Part shown: one piece after another, positions 45,973 through 57,851 of the stretch | Layout of the letters: every line of letters starts with the position of its first letter | Position numbering within the stretch: position 1 is the first letter of the stretch | Source: Parietaria judaica | Taxonomy: Eukaryota > Streptophyta > Magnoliopsida > Rosales > Urticaceae | Length of the DNA stretch: 64,000 nt | NCBI GenBank assembly: GCA_954871525.1 | Contig: OX940862.1 | Location: 45,625,732-45,689,731, forward strand | Reading direction: 5' to 3' | The notes under the pieces: generated by a model | What the model saw: the letters and a program-made list of their open reading frames with translations, nothing else | Told to the model about the DNA's origin: nothing | The model's database searches: none | Made by a program: the position numbers and the translations under genes

Positions 45973-48735
45973 TGTTGGAAATCGATGGTATCAAGTCGAC
46001 TTCCTTACCACGATAATAGCCTCCGGGCCGTCCCGGTAACATTTAAAAATTCATTTTAAAGCGGAAATCCTGTTATCGGACCGACGACACGGATATCGGG
46101 TAACAATCAAAACTGAGATCTGATAAATATTTCGAATTTAATATTTTCATATTCATTATTAATAATCTAGTCGAAATTAGGAAACAAATAGAAAGCAGTA
46201 AATGGTCGCATTTATTTACCCAATGCATAAGGCCGTACCTCAGTTGACGATTCCGGCTGCGCGTTCTGAAATTGGCAGGGCTCCGCCGGTGCTGAGGGAA
46301 ACTCCCGTGATCTTCCGGGATATGACTCCTGGATTCCTTGCTACCGAAGCGTGGGCTTCGCTGGCAGGACTCCGTCGCAAAATATAACTGAAGGTTCTTT
46401 TAAAGCTACCGGAGAAAAATATCTCCTAAGCCGAACCAGAAGAAGAGATCAGAAGCAAAAATTCGCAGACCCTTAGAGAGAGAGGGAGAGCTCGAATTTT
46501 TACTCTGGGAAAGGTGTGTTGAATGTGTAGAATGAGCTCCCCTTTTATAGGCTCAAACTGTAACCGATTTGGAGATATTCCCTCCCTATATTCGAATTCC
46601 TTTAATTAAATATAAATAATTATTTCAATGCAATGATCCAGATTTAATCTCATCTAGATCCAATGGGTATAATTAATCGGGGATTTAATTAATTGAATAA
46701 TATAAGATAAGATCATATCATATATTTTTCGAATTTTATAATATATATATATATATATATCAAAATTCGACTTTGTTAATGATTATCTAGATCCAATGGT
46801 TAAAATTAAATCTTTAACCAATCCAATGGATCAAATCAATTAGGGATAAAGTCAAATACCCTAGGGTTATACAAAACCCTAATTCGAACTTATTATCCTA
46901 TCTTTATTCGAATTTCATATCATATATATAATGTTAATTAATTTCTAATCCGACGGCTTAAAGATAAGATCTCAAAACCGATCCAACGGATAGAATTAAT
47001 CAAGCTAATTCGAAATACCTGAACTTGATCACCAAGTTTCAATTTCGAATTACTTTAGGGTTTGAATAAATTATCTCAATCCAACGGTTGATACTCAATC
47101 ATGACCGATCCAATGGATTAAATTGATTTCAGGGTTTTTGCCATTATACCAGACCTTAGGTATTTATGCCGCAAAAACAAAATCTCTCCAGATTGGTTAT
47201 TCGAATTTATCTAGGTTTTGTTATACTCAAACCCTAATTCGAATTACACATTTAATAATACATAAAAATATATTATTTATTTATTAATATAAATCCTTTA
47301 ATTATTGATTAATTATTAATAAGATATTAATAATCAAATCCAAATAATCAAATTATATTAATAAATTCTGATCCCTTTATCACACATTAAATGTCATGGT
47401 GCTACACCATCATTTAAATTCGTGACATGTGATTTAATTTCAAAGTTCATCGAACCGAGTCATAAACTTAGAAAATCCATAAATCACAAACCATAAGTCA
47501 GAATGACTTGGTTCAAAAAGCAAAGTTGCTTAGAATTTACTTTAGAACAATATGGTGTTGTTCTATAATCTAAATTCTAACTTTCTTTTTATCAGTTATT
47601 TTCGTGTACCAAAATATGGTACTTTTGCCACGCTATCGATAAAACTATCCGACGTCTGTCACAGGCTTGTCAGTTTTATAAGTCGAGCCAAATGATTAAA
47701 CATTATCCAGAATGTATTTTAATCACGTACGTATCATCCGTTACGGAGCTATCCTGGGGACCATGGACCCGTATCACTTAAGCTCCAACGAACTGCTAGT
47801 TGTTCGTCAAACCTCGAAGTGATTTTACTATAGACCCGAGGCTGCACTCTTACGGATACGGTATATATTATTCCCTTATATACATCAGGGTGTCCATTAG
47901 ATTCAATCAAATACCGATTATTGTCCTTTCACTTGATGACTCACACATGAGCAGGCGTTTTATACCGTAATGCCCCTCAATGCATTTTCATCCTTGACTC
48001 AGCCAGTAATATTATGAGCAACCCACTTATGGTTTCGATTCATAAGTTGCGCACGGGTACCTCTCACTTCTCGCCACTGACAATCAAGGGAATCATCATG
48101 ACTCTGAAGAGAGCTGTGTGATGCCCATGTCTATGATCAAGCAATCCTTCACTACTGATTATCATGTTCCCAAAATAATAGTGTTGGGAACAGCGGTAAT
48201 ATCTTGTGTTCTTTAACGGTTAAATCAAAGAACAATCAAGCCAGTAGCTTAGACTCATGACCACTCAGGACTTAGAACTAATATCCATTTGATCATCATT
48301 TTGCGACTCAACTACAAGTTGTCAGTGACGGTCTTATATGACAACTTTCTTGAGTTTAAGTCAGGTCCAGTCCAGTATGAAGACCCTTCATACTTAATGC
48401 ACTTCTAGTGAGTGTAGACACACACAAAATCCGGAATAGGATTGTCACTTTAGTCACATTAATGACCTTACCGATTAATGGGCTCCCACCCAGTTAATCA
48501 GGTCACGGACATTTTTAAGTTCATTTATTATGTTTATTAATTCTCCCTCACATGACTCCTTTGTGATAATAATAACATAATTGCATCCTTTATGAACTAT
48601 GGAATTAAACATTCTATTTTACTCTACAGAAATTATAATAAGATTAACATAATAAGTACCATCTTTATTCAACGACTTGTCATAATCTTTTTACAAATGG
48701 TTAAATATCTTGTTTAAGGACACACTTGTCCAACA
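45973..48735 (-). repeat. 5' LTR of copia copy 2
   Basis: 2763 bp, near-identical to 38278-41037. Minus-strand TATA box at 46542-46549. Confidence 0.95.
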
Positions 48736-48740
48736 CCATC

Positions 48741-48798
48741 ATAGTAGCTCAGACCACGAAAAATTATCCATATGGTGGGAAGTGGATTCCACGATGAA
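48741..48798. other. Short host sequence between two copia insertions
   Basis: Only 58 bp between the two target duplications (ccatc, agata). With 38000-38272 and 51658 onward it makes the original, uninterrupted host or older-element sequence. Confidence 0.7.
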
Positions 48799-51657
48799 AG
48801 ATATGTTGGACATATGTGTCCTTAAACAAGATATTTATCCGTTTGTAAAAGATTATGACAAGTCGTTGAATAAAGATGATACTTATTATGCTAATCTTAT
48901 TATAGTTTCTGGTAGAGTAAAATAGAATGTTTGATTCCTTAGTTCATAAAGGATGAAATTATGTTATTATTATCACAACAGAGTCAATGTGAGGAAGAAT
49001 TAATAATCATAATAGATGAACTTAAAATGTTCGTGACCTGATTAACTGGGTGGGAGCCCATTAATCGTGTAAGGTCATTAATGTGACTAAGTGACAATCC
49101 TTTTCTGGATTATGTGTGTGTCACACTCACTAGAAGTGCATTAAGTATGAAGCGTCTTCATACTGGACTGGACCTGACTTAAACTCAAGAAGTTATCATA
49201 TAAGACCGCCACTGATAACTTGAAGTTGAGTCACAAAATGATGATCAAATGGATATTAGTTCCAAGTCCTGAGTGTTCCTGAGTCCGAGCTACAGGCTTG
49301 ATTGTTCTTTGATTTAACCGTTAAAGAACACAAGATATTACCGCTGTTCCCAACACTATTATTTTGGGAACATGACAGTCACTAGTAAGGATAGCTTGAT
49401 CATAGACATGGGCATCACACAGCTCTCTTTAGAGTCATGATGATTCCCTTGGTTGTTAGTGGTGAGAAGTGAGAGGTACCCGTGTGCAACTTATGAATCG
49501 AAACCATAAGTGGGTTGCTTATAATATTACTGATTTAGTCAAGGAGAAAAATGCAATGAGGGGCATTACGGTAAAAACCGCCTACTCATGTGTGAGTCAT
49601 TAAGTGAAAGATCGATAACCTGAATTTGATTGTATCAATGGACACCCTGCTGTTATAAGGGAATAATATATACCATATCACTAAAGAGTGCAGCCTCGGG
49701 TCTATAGTGGAATCACTTCGAGGCTTGACGAACAACTAGCAGTTCGTTGGAGCTTAAGTTATACTGGTCCATGGTCCCTAGGATAGCTCCGTAACGGATG
49801 ATACGTATGTGATTAAAATACATTCATGATAATGTTTAATCATTTGGCTCGACTTATAAAACTCACTGGTCTGTGTCAGACGTCAGATAGTTTTATCGTC
49901 AGCGTGGCAAAAGTACCATATTTTGGTACACGAAATTAAATGATAAAAAGAAAGTTAGAATTTAGATTTTAAATCAGCACCATGTTGTTGTAAATTAAAT
50001 TCTAAGCAACTTTTCTTTTTGAACCAAATCAGCACCATCATTTTAAGTTTATGACTCGGTTCGATAAACTATGAATTTAAATCACATATCACGAATTTAA
50101 ATGATGGTGTGGCACCATGACAGTTAATGTGTGATATTGAGATCAGGATTTATTGATATAATTTAATTATTTGGATTTAATTATTAATATCTAATTAATT
50201 ATTAATTAATAATTATTAATTAAAAGATTTATATTAATAAATAAAAATATATATATATTTATATACTTATATGTGTAAATTCGAATTAGGGTTTGGGTAA
50301 ATAGAAACCCTAGCTAATTCCAATAATGAGAATTGGATATTCCATATTTTCGGCATAAGTACCTAATGTTTTGGTATTTTAGCAAAACCCTAAAATTAAT
50401 TTAATCCATTGGATCGGTTATGATTTAATATCAACCGTTGGATTATGATAATTGATTTAAACACTAATTTTAATTCGAAATTGAAAGCTTGGTGACCAAG
50501 CTTAGGTATTTCGAATCTTCTTAATTAATTATGTCCGTTGGAACGATATTTTCAATGAATGCAATTTTCTTTCGCCTACCTTTGAACGTGATGTTAGGGG
50601 AAGCCGACCGGAAGGGCGAATCAGTAATATAGATCGGTTTTTAAGATTTAATCTTTACCGTCGGATTAGAAATTAATTAATATTATATATATACAATATA
50701 TAATTTGATTAATATAAGGATAAGAATTCGAATTAGGGTTTCAGTAAAACCCTAGGGCATTTGATTTTATCACTAATTGATTTGATCCATTGGATTGGTT
50801 TAAGATATATTTTTAACCATTGGATCTAGATAATCATTAAACAAATTCGAATTTTAAATGTGTATATATATAATTCAAATTTAATTAATATGATGATAAG
50901 ATTAAATATTTTGATCTTATCATGTATTATTATTTAATTAAATCCCTAATTAATTATATCCACTGGATTTAGATGAGATTGAATCTGGACCATTGGATTG
51001 AAATAATTAATTAAATTTAATTAAAGGAATTCAAAAAAATGGGAGGGACAATCTCCAAATCGGTTACAGCTTGAACCTATAAATAGGAGGCTCATTCTAC
51101 ACATTTTTCATACCTTTCCCCAGAGCAAAAACTCGAGCTCTCCCTCTCTCTCTAGGGTCTGTGAGTTTTTCTGCTTCTGATCTCTCTTCTGGTTCGGCTC
51201 AGGAGATATTATTCTCCGGTAGCTTTAAAAGAACCGTTAGTTAAATTTTGCGACGGAGTCCTGCCGGCGAAGCCCACGCTTCGGTACAAGGAGTCCAGGA
51301 GAATATCCCGGAAGATCACGGGAGTTTCCCTCAGCACCGGCGGAGCCCTGCCCAAGTGCAGAATGCGCAGCCGGAATCGTCTTAGAGGTACGGCCTTATG
51401 CATTGGATCAATAAATGCAACCATTTACTGTTTTCTATTTATTTCCTATTCGACTTGATTATTAATAATGATTATGAAATATTAAATTCAAAATATTTAT
51501 CGGATCTTAACAAAATGGTGATTACTCGATATCCGTGTCGTTGGTACGGTAACAAGTTTTCCGCTTTAAAATAATTTTTTAAATGTTACTGGGACGCCTC
51601 GGAGGCTATTATCGTGGTAATGAAGTCGGGACTGATACCTTGATTTCCAACAAGATA
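48799..51657 (+). mobile_element. Solo LTR of the long-LTR copia family, plus orientation
   Basis: The LTR spans 48804-51652 (2849 bp), 'tgttggacat' to 'tttccaaca', flanked by 'agata' at 48799-48803 and 51653-51657. A plus-strand TATA box is at 51078-51085. Perfect duplications around a single LTR indicate that a full element inserted and its two LTRs then recombined. It is clearly more diverged from the copy 2 LTRs than those are from each other, so it is probably older. Confidence 0.95.
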
Positions 51658-52752
51658 TCCATCGTCGGAAGCTTAAACACATCTTGGCTTCATATTCTTC
51701 ACGGCGCGGGACAATAGTCATACCACAAAAGATTTCTGTGGCACGAAGTGACTTGCTAAACCAAGTATGTTGTGGCTGGTTGAGAACAACGTTGTGGCTC
51801 ATGCATAATGTGCCGCGGCGAGCCGATGTACCTTTTAACCACGGAAAAATTCAGTCGTTCGAAGGGCTGGTCATAGCCATTTAACGCCACGGCTTATACT
51901 AACTAAGCCGCGAAGTGTGTAGTTGTGCCACGACTTAACTTAATTGTGGGCATGTATTATATTAAACGACATAAATAATTGTAATGTAAATTTAGTTAGC
52001 CGCGGCATGATGATAATATACCTCGGCTCATTTTTGCCCTGCTGTGTTTTTAGGTTATAGACGACAGTTTCTTATACGTCGTCGAAAATGACACTAAAAA
52101 AGGGCAATTTTTTTTTCTTATAAAAATTGCCTGGTAGTTTGGTTATCCTTTTTCTATTACTAATATTTTACCTGTAAATGAATTAAAAGTCGTTAAATTA
52201 AATATAAAATAAATTATAAAATTAAAATAATTTATATAAGAATATTAATAACATCCATACATACAAAATAATACCACCCATACATAGCATACTTAGGAAA
52301 CTTTGTAAGCGCATACATAACGAGTTCTACTATAAATTCATCTGTTTTTTACACTGTAAGTAATTATTTTTTTTATCAAGGAAAGCGACAAAATTTATGA
52401 TAATGGCGAGCATGTTCATCATGTTGTCTTCTACCTCGTCGTCTGCTTTTTGGTCTCGTCGCAAAACTATGCTTCGTCCATTGATTCGGCTCGCCACCTC
52501 TATTGATCTCCAGTTGTCGATGAGGCTTATCGATGAAGTTTCATCGACGATGTTATGATTAGGGGCATTTCCTCGTCGCCTATTTTTGTCGTGTATCTTC
52601 ATCTTGACCATTGACCTCTTCCTTGGTTGGTCCATCTTAACTTGGTCAATATGTCCTCTATTAGTATTGGGCTTTTATGACTAAGGCCCAATTTATAAAC
52701 AACAAAGATAGATTTCGTCGTATCTATACATAGAAAAAATTGTACATCAACA
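51658..52752 (-). mobile_element. Probable 3' LTR end of gypsy element C and flanking TE-like sequence
   Basis: At 52741-52752 the plus strand ends 'tacatcaaca' and is followed by 'gatagtcccctatttt', read on the minus strand as a purine tract then TGTTGATG, i.e. an LTR start. The left limit of this LTR is unclear. About 51780-52060 is rich in 'ccgcggc/gccacggctta' words, including an inverted pair (CGGCTTA 51890-51896, TAAGCCG 51904-51910), which looks like subterminal repeats of a DNA transposon. A minus-strand frame at 51566-51802 (IVPRREEYEAKMCLSF) is unrecognised. Confidence 0.4.
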
Positions 52753-53339
52753 GATAGTCCCCTATTTTATCAAGTATTGGAAGTAATTAGTAAAATATGA
52801 GACTAAAAATATAACTTTCTTCGCATGGGTCAACGAGCTCGTCGCTCCATCTTCTGGGTTATCGAGGAAAACATTTAACCAATTCATCTTGAATTTGCGA
52901 GCATGTGTGACGACAACTAAAGTCATTAAATATTCTCGTTGATTGAGGGTGCTCCAAGGGTTTCGACATTCTCGCCTATTTGTTGATGTGACATGTGGAT
53001 TCTCTTGGGGAATTGTCATATCTCTTCAAGTCTTTTCACGTCGTTCCGCTTCAGCAGGTGTTAGTGCGTGTTCCCAAGTGTCAGAAATCACTGGAGTATA
53101 TCTCGAGTATCTTAAATGTCATTTAATCTAGGCCCTTGATTTATTTTCGCGCCTTCAAAATTCATTCGTCGGATTGAGATACTAGCTGGAGTATTTAAAC
53201 CGTTCTTCTTCATCTTTCTTTCCTTCTTCATTTGTACATGAATTCTTCCTGATTTTTCTCTGCAAATCTTTCCCAATATATCCAAGGTCTTCTGTGATTG
53301 TTTAGATTTCTTCATTAAGCCTTCAATCTTATATCTTTA

Positions 53340-56293
53340 TTGCATCGATCATCTATGCCTTCTCCGTGCTATAAAAATCTCACTTCATTGAGAATCAAAT
53401 ATCTTCCAGAATCGTCAATGCCTTCTGTGTTCAAATCCACTGCCTCCTTCAAGTTCTACTCTTTCTCCATAAGGAAAGAAGATGTTGAGAAGATTTTCCA
53501 AAGGTTCTTTCACAATCCTAACGTTTCCTTTCGACACTCAGAGAAGGATAATCGTCCTAACAAAATCGAGGATTGATGGACCTATGTCTTTGAATCTTTC
53601 TTCATTGATGATAGCTTTCATCTTCCATTTCCGCATCTTTTGTGAAGTTTCTTCATGCTCTTTGAACTCGATTTTCTCAGATTGACGTAAACTTTATTTT
53701 CATTCTCATTAGAGCATTGACACTGGCCGCGGAATGTGGAAAATTGCTTACACAAGGGGACCTCATGAGGCTACTCGTCGCATCCACATCCTCTAATTGG
53801 CATGGGAAATTTTTGCTTTCTCCTTATTAAAATTTCACCCTTATCCTTGAGTTTTTAAAAACCGGACTCTAGGTTATTGAGGCCTTATTTCTTCGTGCGG
53901 GTGATTTTGGTCCTTACTTTAAACATGTTCCCACCAAGCTTGTTGCTAGTCCCTTTGAGTATCGGCTCTCGGTTGATCCTCAAGACTTTAAACATCTGCA
54001 CACCACCTTGATGAGTTACGAGTACAGGAGTTCGTCGACCATCACTCCCGCAAAAACCTCAAATACAGGCTTATGGGCTTTGGGTGCCATCAATGGGCTT
54101 CATCCTGACATTTCCCTATCCGTCTTCATCAATAGCGAGTGGGAGAAGGTATCGTCGTCGCTGATGATGATGACAAGAGGAGAGACGGCGATTTTCTCAA
54201 ATATATGGTGGTCCCTTCATTCTCCAATGCCTCGTCGCTAAGACGCGGAGGATAATTTGCCTTCAAAGAGGAAATCACCGCATTCAAGTGAAAAGAAACA
54301 TGAGAAGAAGCTAAAAGGCGTTGAATCTTCCTCTGCCACTGATGAGAAGATAACTTGCGATGCAGCTTTGTCGGACCTTTTGGGTGCGATGACCGCTCCC
54401 AACCCTACACTCTCTGAATGCTTGCATGGAAATTTGGAGGTTATTTCAAGCTTGTCCATTGTTCATACTCCTACGATCAATAAGGTGTAGGCATGTTCTT
54501 TGGATGTTGGCGTGCCAGCCTTTGAGAAATATGCTTCTACATTCTAGCATGATCGTAGACGGGGGACTACGCTCCTGAGGGGACTCGAGCTTTTCTCTGT
54601 GGTGGAATTCCTACTGAGCATTCATACGATAATTCCGAGCTCTTGGATAGAAATGCTGCTCAAACTCGGGACGTCCCCTTGGCGATGGGGCTCTCATCAT
54701 GTTCCATTGCTCCTTCTTGTCACACCGTTGTTGAGGAGGATAGTGAACTCAAGCTTGTTTCTTGGAAGAGCTGCGATGATGATAATCGTCCCGAGAAGAA
54801 CTTCGATGGTGATAATTCCATCAAGGAAGGCAATAATATTCTTTTGCTTTCCTTTGCTCTTTCCAACATCTACATCGTTGAGAAGCATCCTCCGATGAGA
54901 GGTGGTTATACCTGTCACGCTCATGTTGTTGTCGCATCGATCTCCTTGTCGACCCATGTGACGACCAGCGTTTCCGCTGCCTCTAGTGGGGGCATTGATA
55001 AGGGGAAAGCCCCTATGTATGTTTATCATTCACTGGTGTTCTAACAACTTTACCTTCTTTTCTTGCTTCATCACTTCCGCCCTTGATAAGAGGCGTTCAT
55101 GAAGCTGGGATTTCTCCGGAGACTCCTCGAGTATCTGGTCCCTCTTTTAAATATTTAAGTGTCTTTGTCCTTGCGAAACTATTTTAAATAGATACTCACG
55201 TGGCCTACTTTTCTGATGAGGAGTGGAAAAGCTTTGCCACTGGGGCCATGAAGGATATTTCCCTTGAGGGTTACACCAACGTCGAGGAACAAAATTCGGA
55301 CGACGAAAGATATTCCCTCTTAACCACGGATGCCCTTGGGGAAATACTCGTCTAAACGACCACATCCTCGAGTTCAAGAATTACACAAGTGAAAAGTGCA
55401 AATAGTCCGATTCTTATCCTCGTTGGGTATTTATCCTCACTCTTTCATCTTCCACACTCCTTTATTTATGTTGCGCTTGTAACTTATATTTTATTTACAA
55501 CCCTTTCTTTTATTTACAGCCCTTGTAGGTTGAATCTGACTTGAAGCTGGATTCTCTTCTCGGAAAGTGTTCTCAAAAAGAGTAAGGGTGAAGGCCTTGA
55601 TCTACGAAGTGAACAATGAGCTTGCTCCGGAGAAGTCCCATAACGTTCAAGTTGTGGAGGCTTTGGCTGCGAAGTTGGTTGAGTAAAAGGAGCGGACTAA
55701 AGAAAGTGATGCTAAGGTGGAGAAACTTTTTCAAAGATGCTCTTGTCTTACTGATGAGAATGATGCAATCCTCATTCAGGCCCAGAAAGCCGAGTCTCCT
55801 CTAAATCTTCTTGGCTATGATCTTAAGGCTGCTCAGGCCGAGGCTTCAACCGAGAGAAATTCGAGGAGAGAACTTCATCGTTGTATCCAAAGAAAACTTT
55901 AGAGAGCTGCGACAATGTACCAAGCCATTGATTCTTCTATTGAATCTCATCGCCTTCTGGCTGGCTCTGAAGATAACGTTTCTCTCATTAAAGATCTCCT
56001 TGCAAGGTGGTCAACGAGCTCCCCCACGCGTTGCAGAATGGTAAGCTCTTCGGAATTGGTATGCCTAAGATGTTCAGGAGTTAGAGATGAAGGCTGTCGA
56101 GAATCCAAACTCTCTACCACTAATTGCGAATAGGTCGTCCGAGCTTCTTGCTATAAGTGTCAGTCGCATCATTCAGCAACTTCCTTCACGAATTCATAAG
56201 TATGACTCCAACTTGGGTATTCTTATTCCCTTACTTCGACACCCTAGATCCCAAGATGCCAGAAATGAGGCCATCAATGTCGACACTCCATAG
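53340..56293 (+). pseudogene. Opposite-strand additional coding region of element C, heavily decayed
   Basis: Plus-strand pieces in changing frames. An N-terminal Ser/Phe-rich part (53355-53573) includes 'DVEKIFQRFFHNPNVSF'. Then 'YFKHVPTKLVASPFEYRL' (about 53900) and 'GLWALGAINGLHPDIS' (54070-54110). A Lys/Ser-rich linker follows (54257-54330), and a coiled-coil part (55700-56035) with 'LTDENDAILIQAQKAES' and 'AAQAEASTERNSRREL'. The end is at 56293. A candidate intron (55427-55519) precedes the coiled coil. The order parallels the antisense genes of A and B. Many stops and shifts. Confidence 0.5.
55427..55519 (+). other. Candidate intron in element C antisense gene
   Basis: 'TGG|GTATTT' to 'CTTTTATTTACAG', 93 bp, strongly T-rich, just before the coiled-coil part as in elements A and B. 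Confidence 0.4.
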
Positions 56294-56550
56294 ATTATTC
56301 GTACTATAAATATTGTATATGCTCTTAATATGAAAGAAATTTCTCATTCTAATATTTCTTTTTGTCATTTCTTCATGATTTTTATTTTGTGCTTATTGCA
56401 CCAATGCTTCTCACATCAATACTCATCGCATAAATGTGTTTATCAAATTTTTCTTGTCACTAAAAAGTTTGAAACATAATTTGCAAACCTTAAATGATTT
56501 TTATAAATTGTACTCCTTGCCAGAGGCTTGTTGCACAATTTGAGTACTTT

Positions 56551-57668
56551 TGATGCGTTATTTTAGATCAAACACTGTAGCGGCCCAATTGCTCGTGTTG
56601 GACCGGACCCAATGTCGTTTCGCTGACTATTTTGGATTTTGTGCAAGGTTTCCCGGCACCTTGGGTCAAACGGACCCTCCGCTTACCATGGACTCACAAT
56701 CTGGGCCGCACCGCTACCAGTTACCACAGGACCTGGAATGGACAAGGCCCGGGTAACAGGTTTGGGGCACCACACAGATCATGTCTCTACGTAAAGGGGA
56801 TCACAATTTTGGCCTTCCAGTGAATCGTGGCAGATCAGACCCTCTACCTGTGTTACCGATACTCGTCCGGGTTCCACAATCTGTCCGCAAAATCAGTATA
56901 TCTTCTCTGAGATACAAGATAGAGGAACCGAAGTTGCACCGCACCGATCCAGAATCTCAATAGGGAGGACTGTAACTCGTGCCAAAATCTTCTCAAACCT
57001 GAGGAAAAAAAACACCCGAGATCAGGGAGAACCGGGGGGGATACCCCCTGATATACCTCCGACGCTCAACATTAGATTGATATTTGGGGGGGAGGCGAGT
57101 TTAGAGGGAGTATAGAGAGTTTCGAGCGAGTTCACGTTGAGAGGAAGTGAGTTACCGTTGAACTTAACTGAGCTTCTATTTATAAGAGGGTCTAGGGGTG
57201 TTTATGCAATTAAAAATTGCTCTAATAAGCCCCCAGGGCAAAATTATATGTTTTTTTCGACTCCCCATATCATTCCCGATCCATCGGCACCGTCCGCTTT
57301 GTCATCCGAGTTGAGACGCGCTCTATGGCACGGCCTGAAGGTGGCAGGGCCTGTGTGGCGCACGCTCGCCACGTCAGCAGATGCGTGTGGCGCGTCCTGC
57401 CCCCCTGAAGCACCTGTGGGGCCTATATTATGCCTCTAAATTGTTTTTAGGGCGTGGGAGGAGTCCCGAGGCTGTTTTTCGACTTTTTAATGGCGTTTTT
57501 GGGTGTTTTGATATTTTTTTGGAGCGTTTAGACACTTTGTTTTCTAAAAATCGGTTTCCAGAAGGCGTTTTGGGCTAAAATTGACTTGATTAAATAAAAG
57601 AAAAATTAATTTCATGATTTTTCTTTTATTAAATCGTTTTAAATCAATTCCGTGAGATGCCCGTAACA
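56551..57668 (-). repeat. 3' LTR of gypsy element B
   Basis: About 1.12 kb, from 'tgatgcgtta' (start less certain) to 'ccgtaaca'. Minus-strand TATA box at 57177-57184 with the same 'ctatttata' context as element A. Confidence 0.75.
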
Positions 57669-57682
57669 TTAACCCCCCAATT
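57669..57682 (-). other. Polypurine tract of gypsy element B
   Basis: The plus strand reads 'ttaaccccccaatt', almost the same as 'ttaaccccccagtt' of element A. Confidence 0.8.
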
Positions 57683-57851
57683 TCGCATGTGGCCTGGGTT
57701 TCGCACGTGGGTCTGAGGCGACATTGACTGCTTCGGCCATAGCTGGCGAGCCCGACGTCGGTCAGGGCGGTCCCTGCGGTGGTTGCACGACTCCGGCAAG
57801 CTCAAGGGCGGTGGTGACGGGTGATGGCGATGGTGCAGCGGCGCCGGGTTC

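Larger units (their letters stand above)
38273..48740 (-). mobile_element. Complete Ty1/copia element, copy 2, lacking protease and integrase
   Basis: The element runs 38278-48735 with target duplication 'ccatc' at 38273-38277 and 48736-48740. The LTRs (38278-41037 and 45973-48735, about 2.76 kb) are near-identical: in the first 130 bp I see two substitutions and one A-run length difference. Primer-binding site, leader, gag, RT-RNase H and polypurine tract are in the expected minus-strand order. The ~1.9 kb that should code for protease and integrase between zinc knuckle and RT is replaced by about 660 bp of non-coding DNA. Confidence 0.95.
52753..56550 (-). mobile_element. Gypsy element C remnant (3' part only)
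   Basis: From the purine tract next to 52752 to the start of element B's LTR at 56551. The visible content is a decayed opposite-strand coding region, then AT-rich sequence with 'tactccttgcca' (56510), which matches 'tactccttgccctgg' (16723) after the antisense gene of element A. It breaks off there, so B probably inserted into C. Confidence 0.55.
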
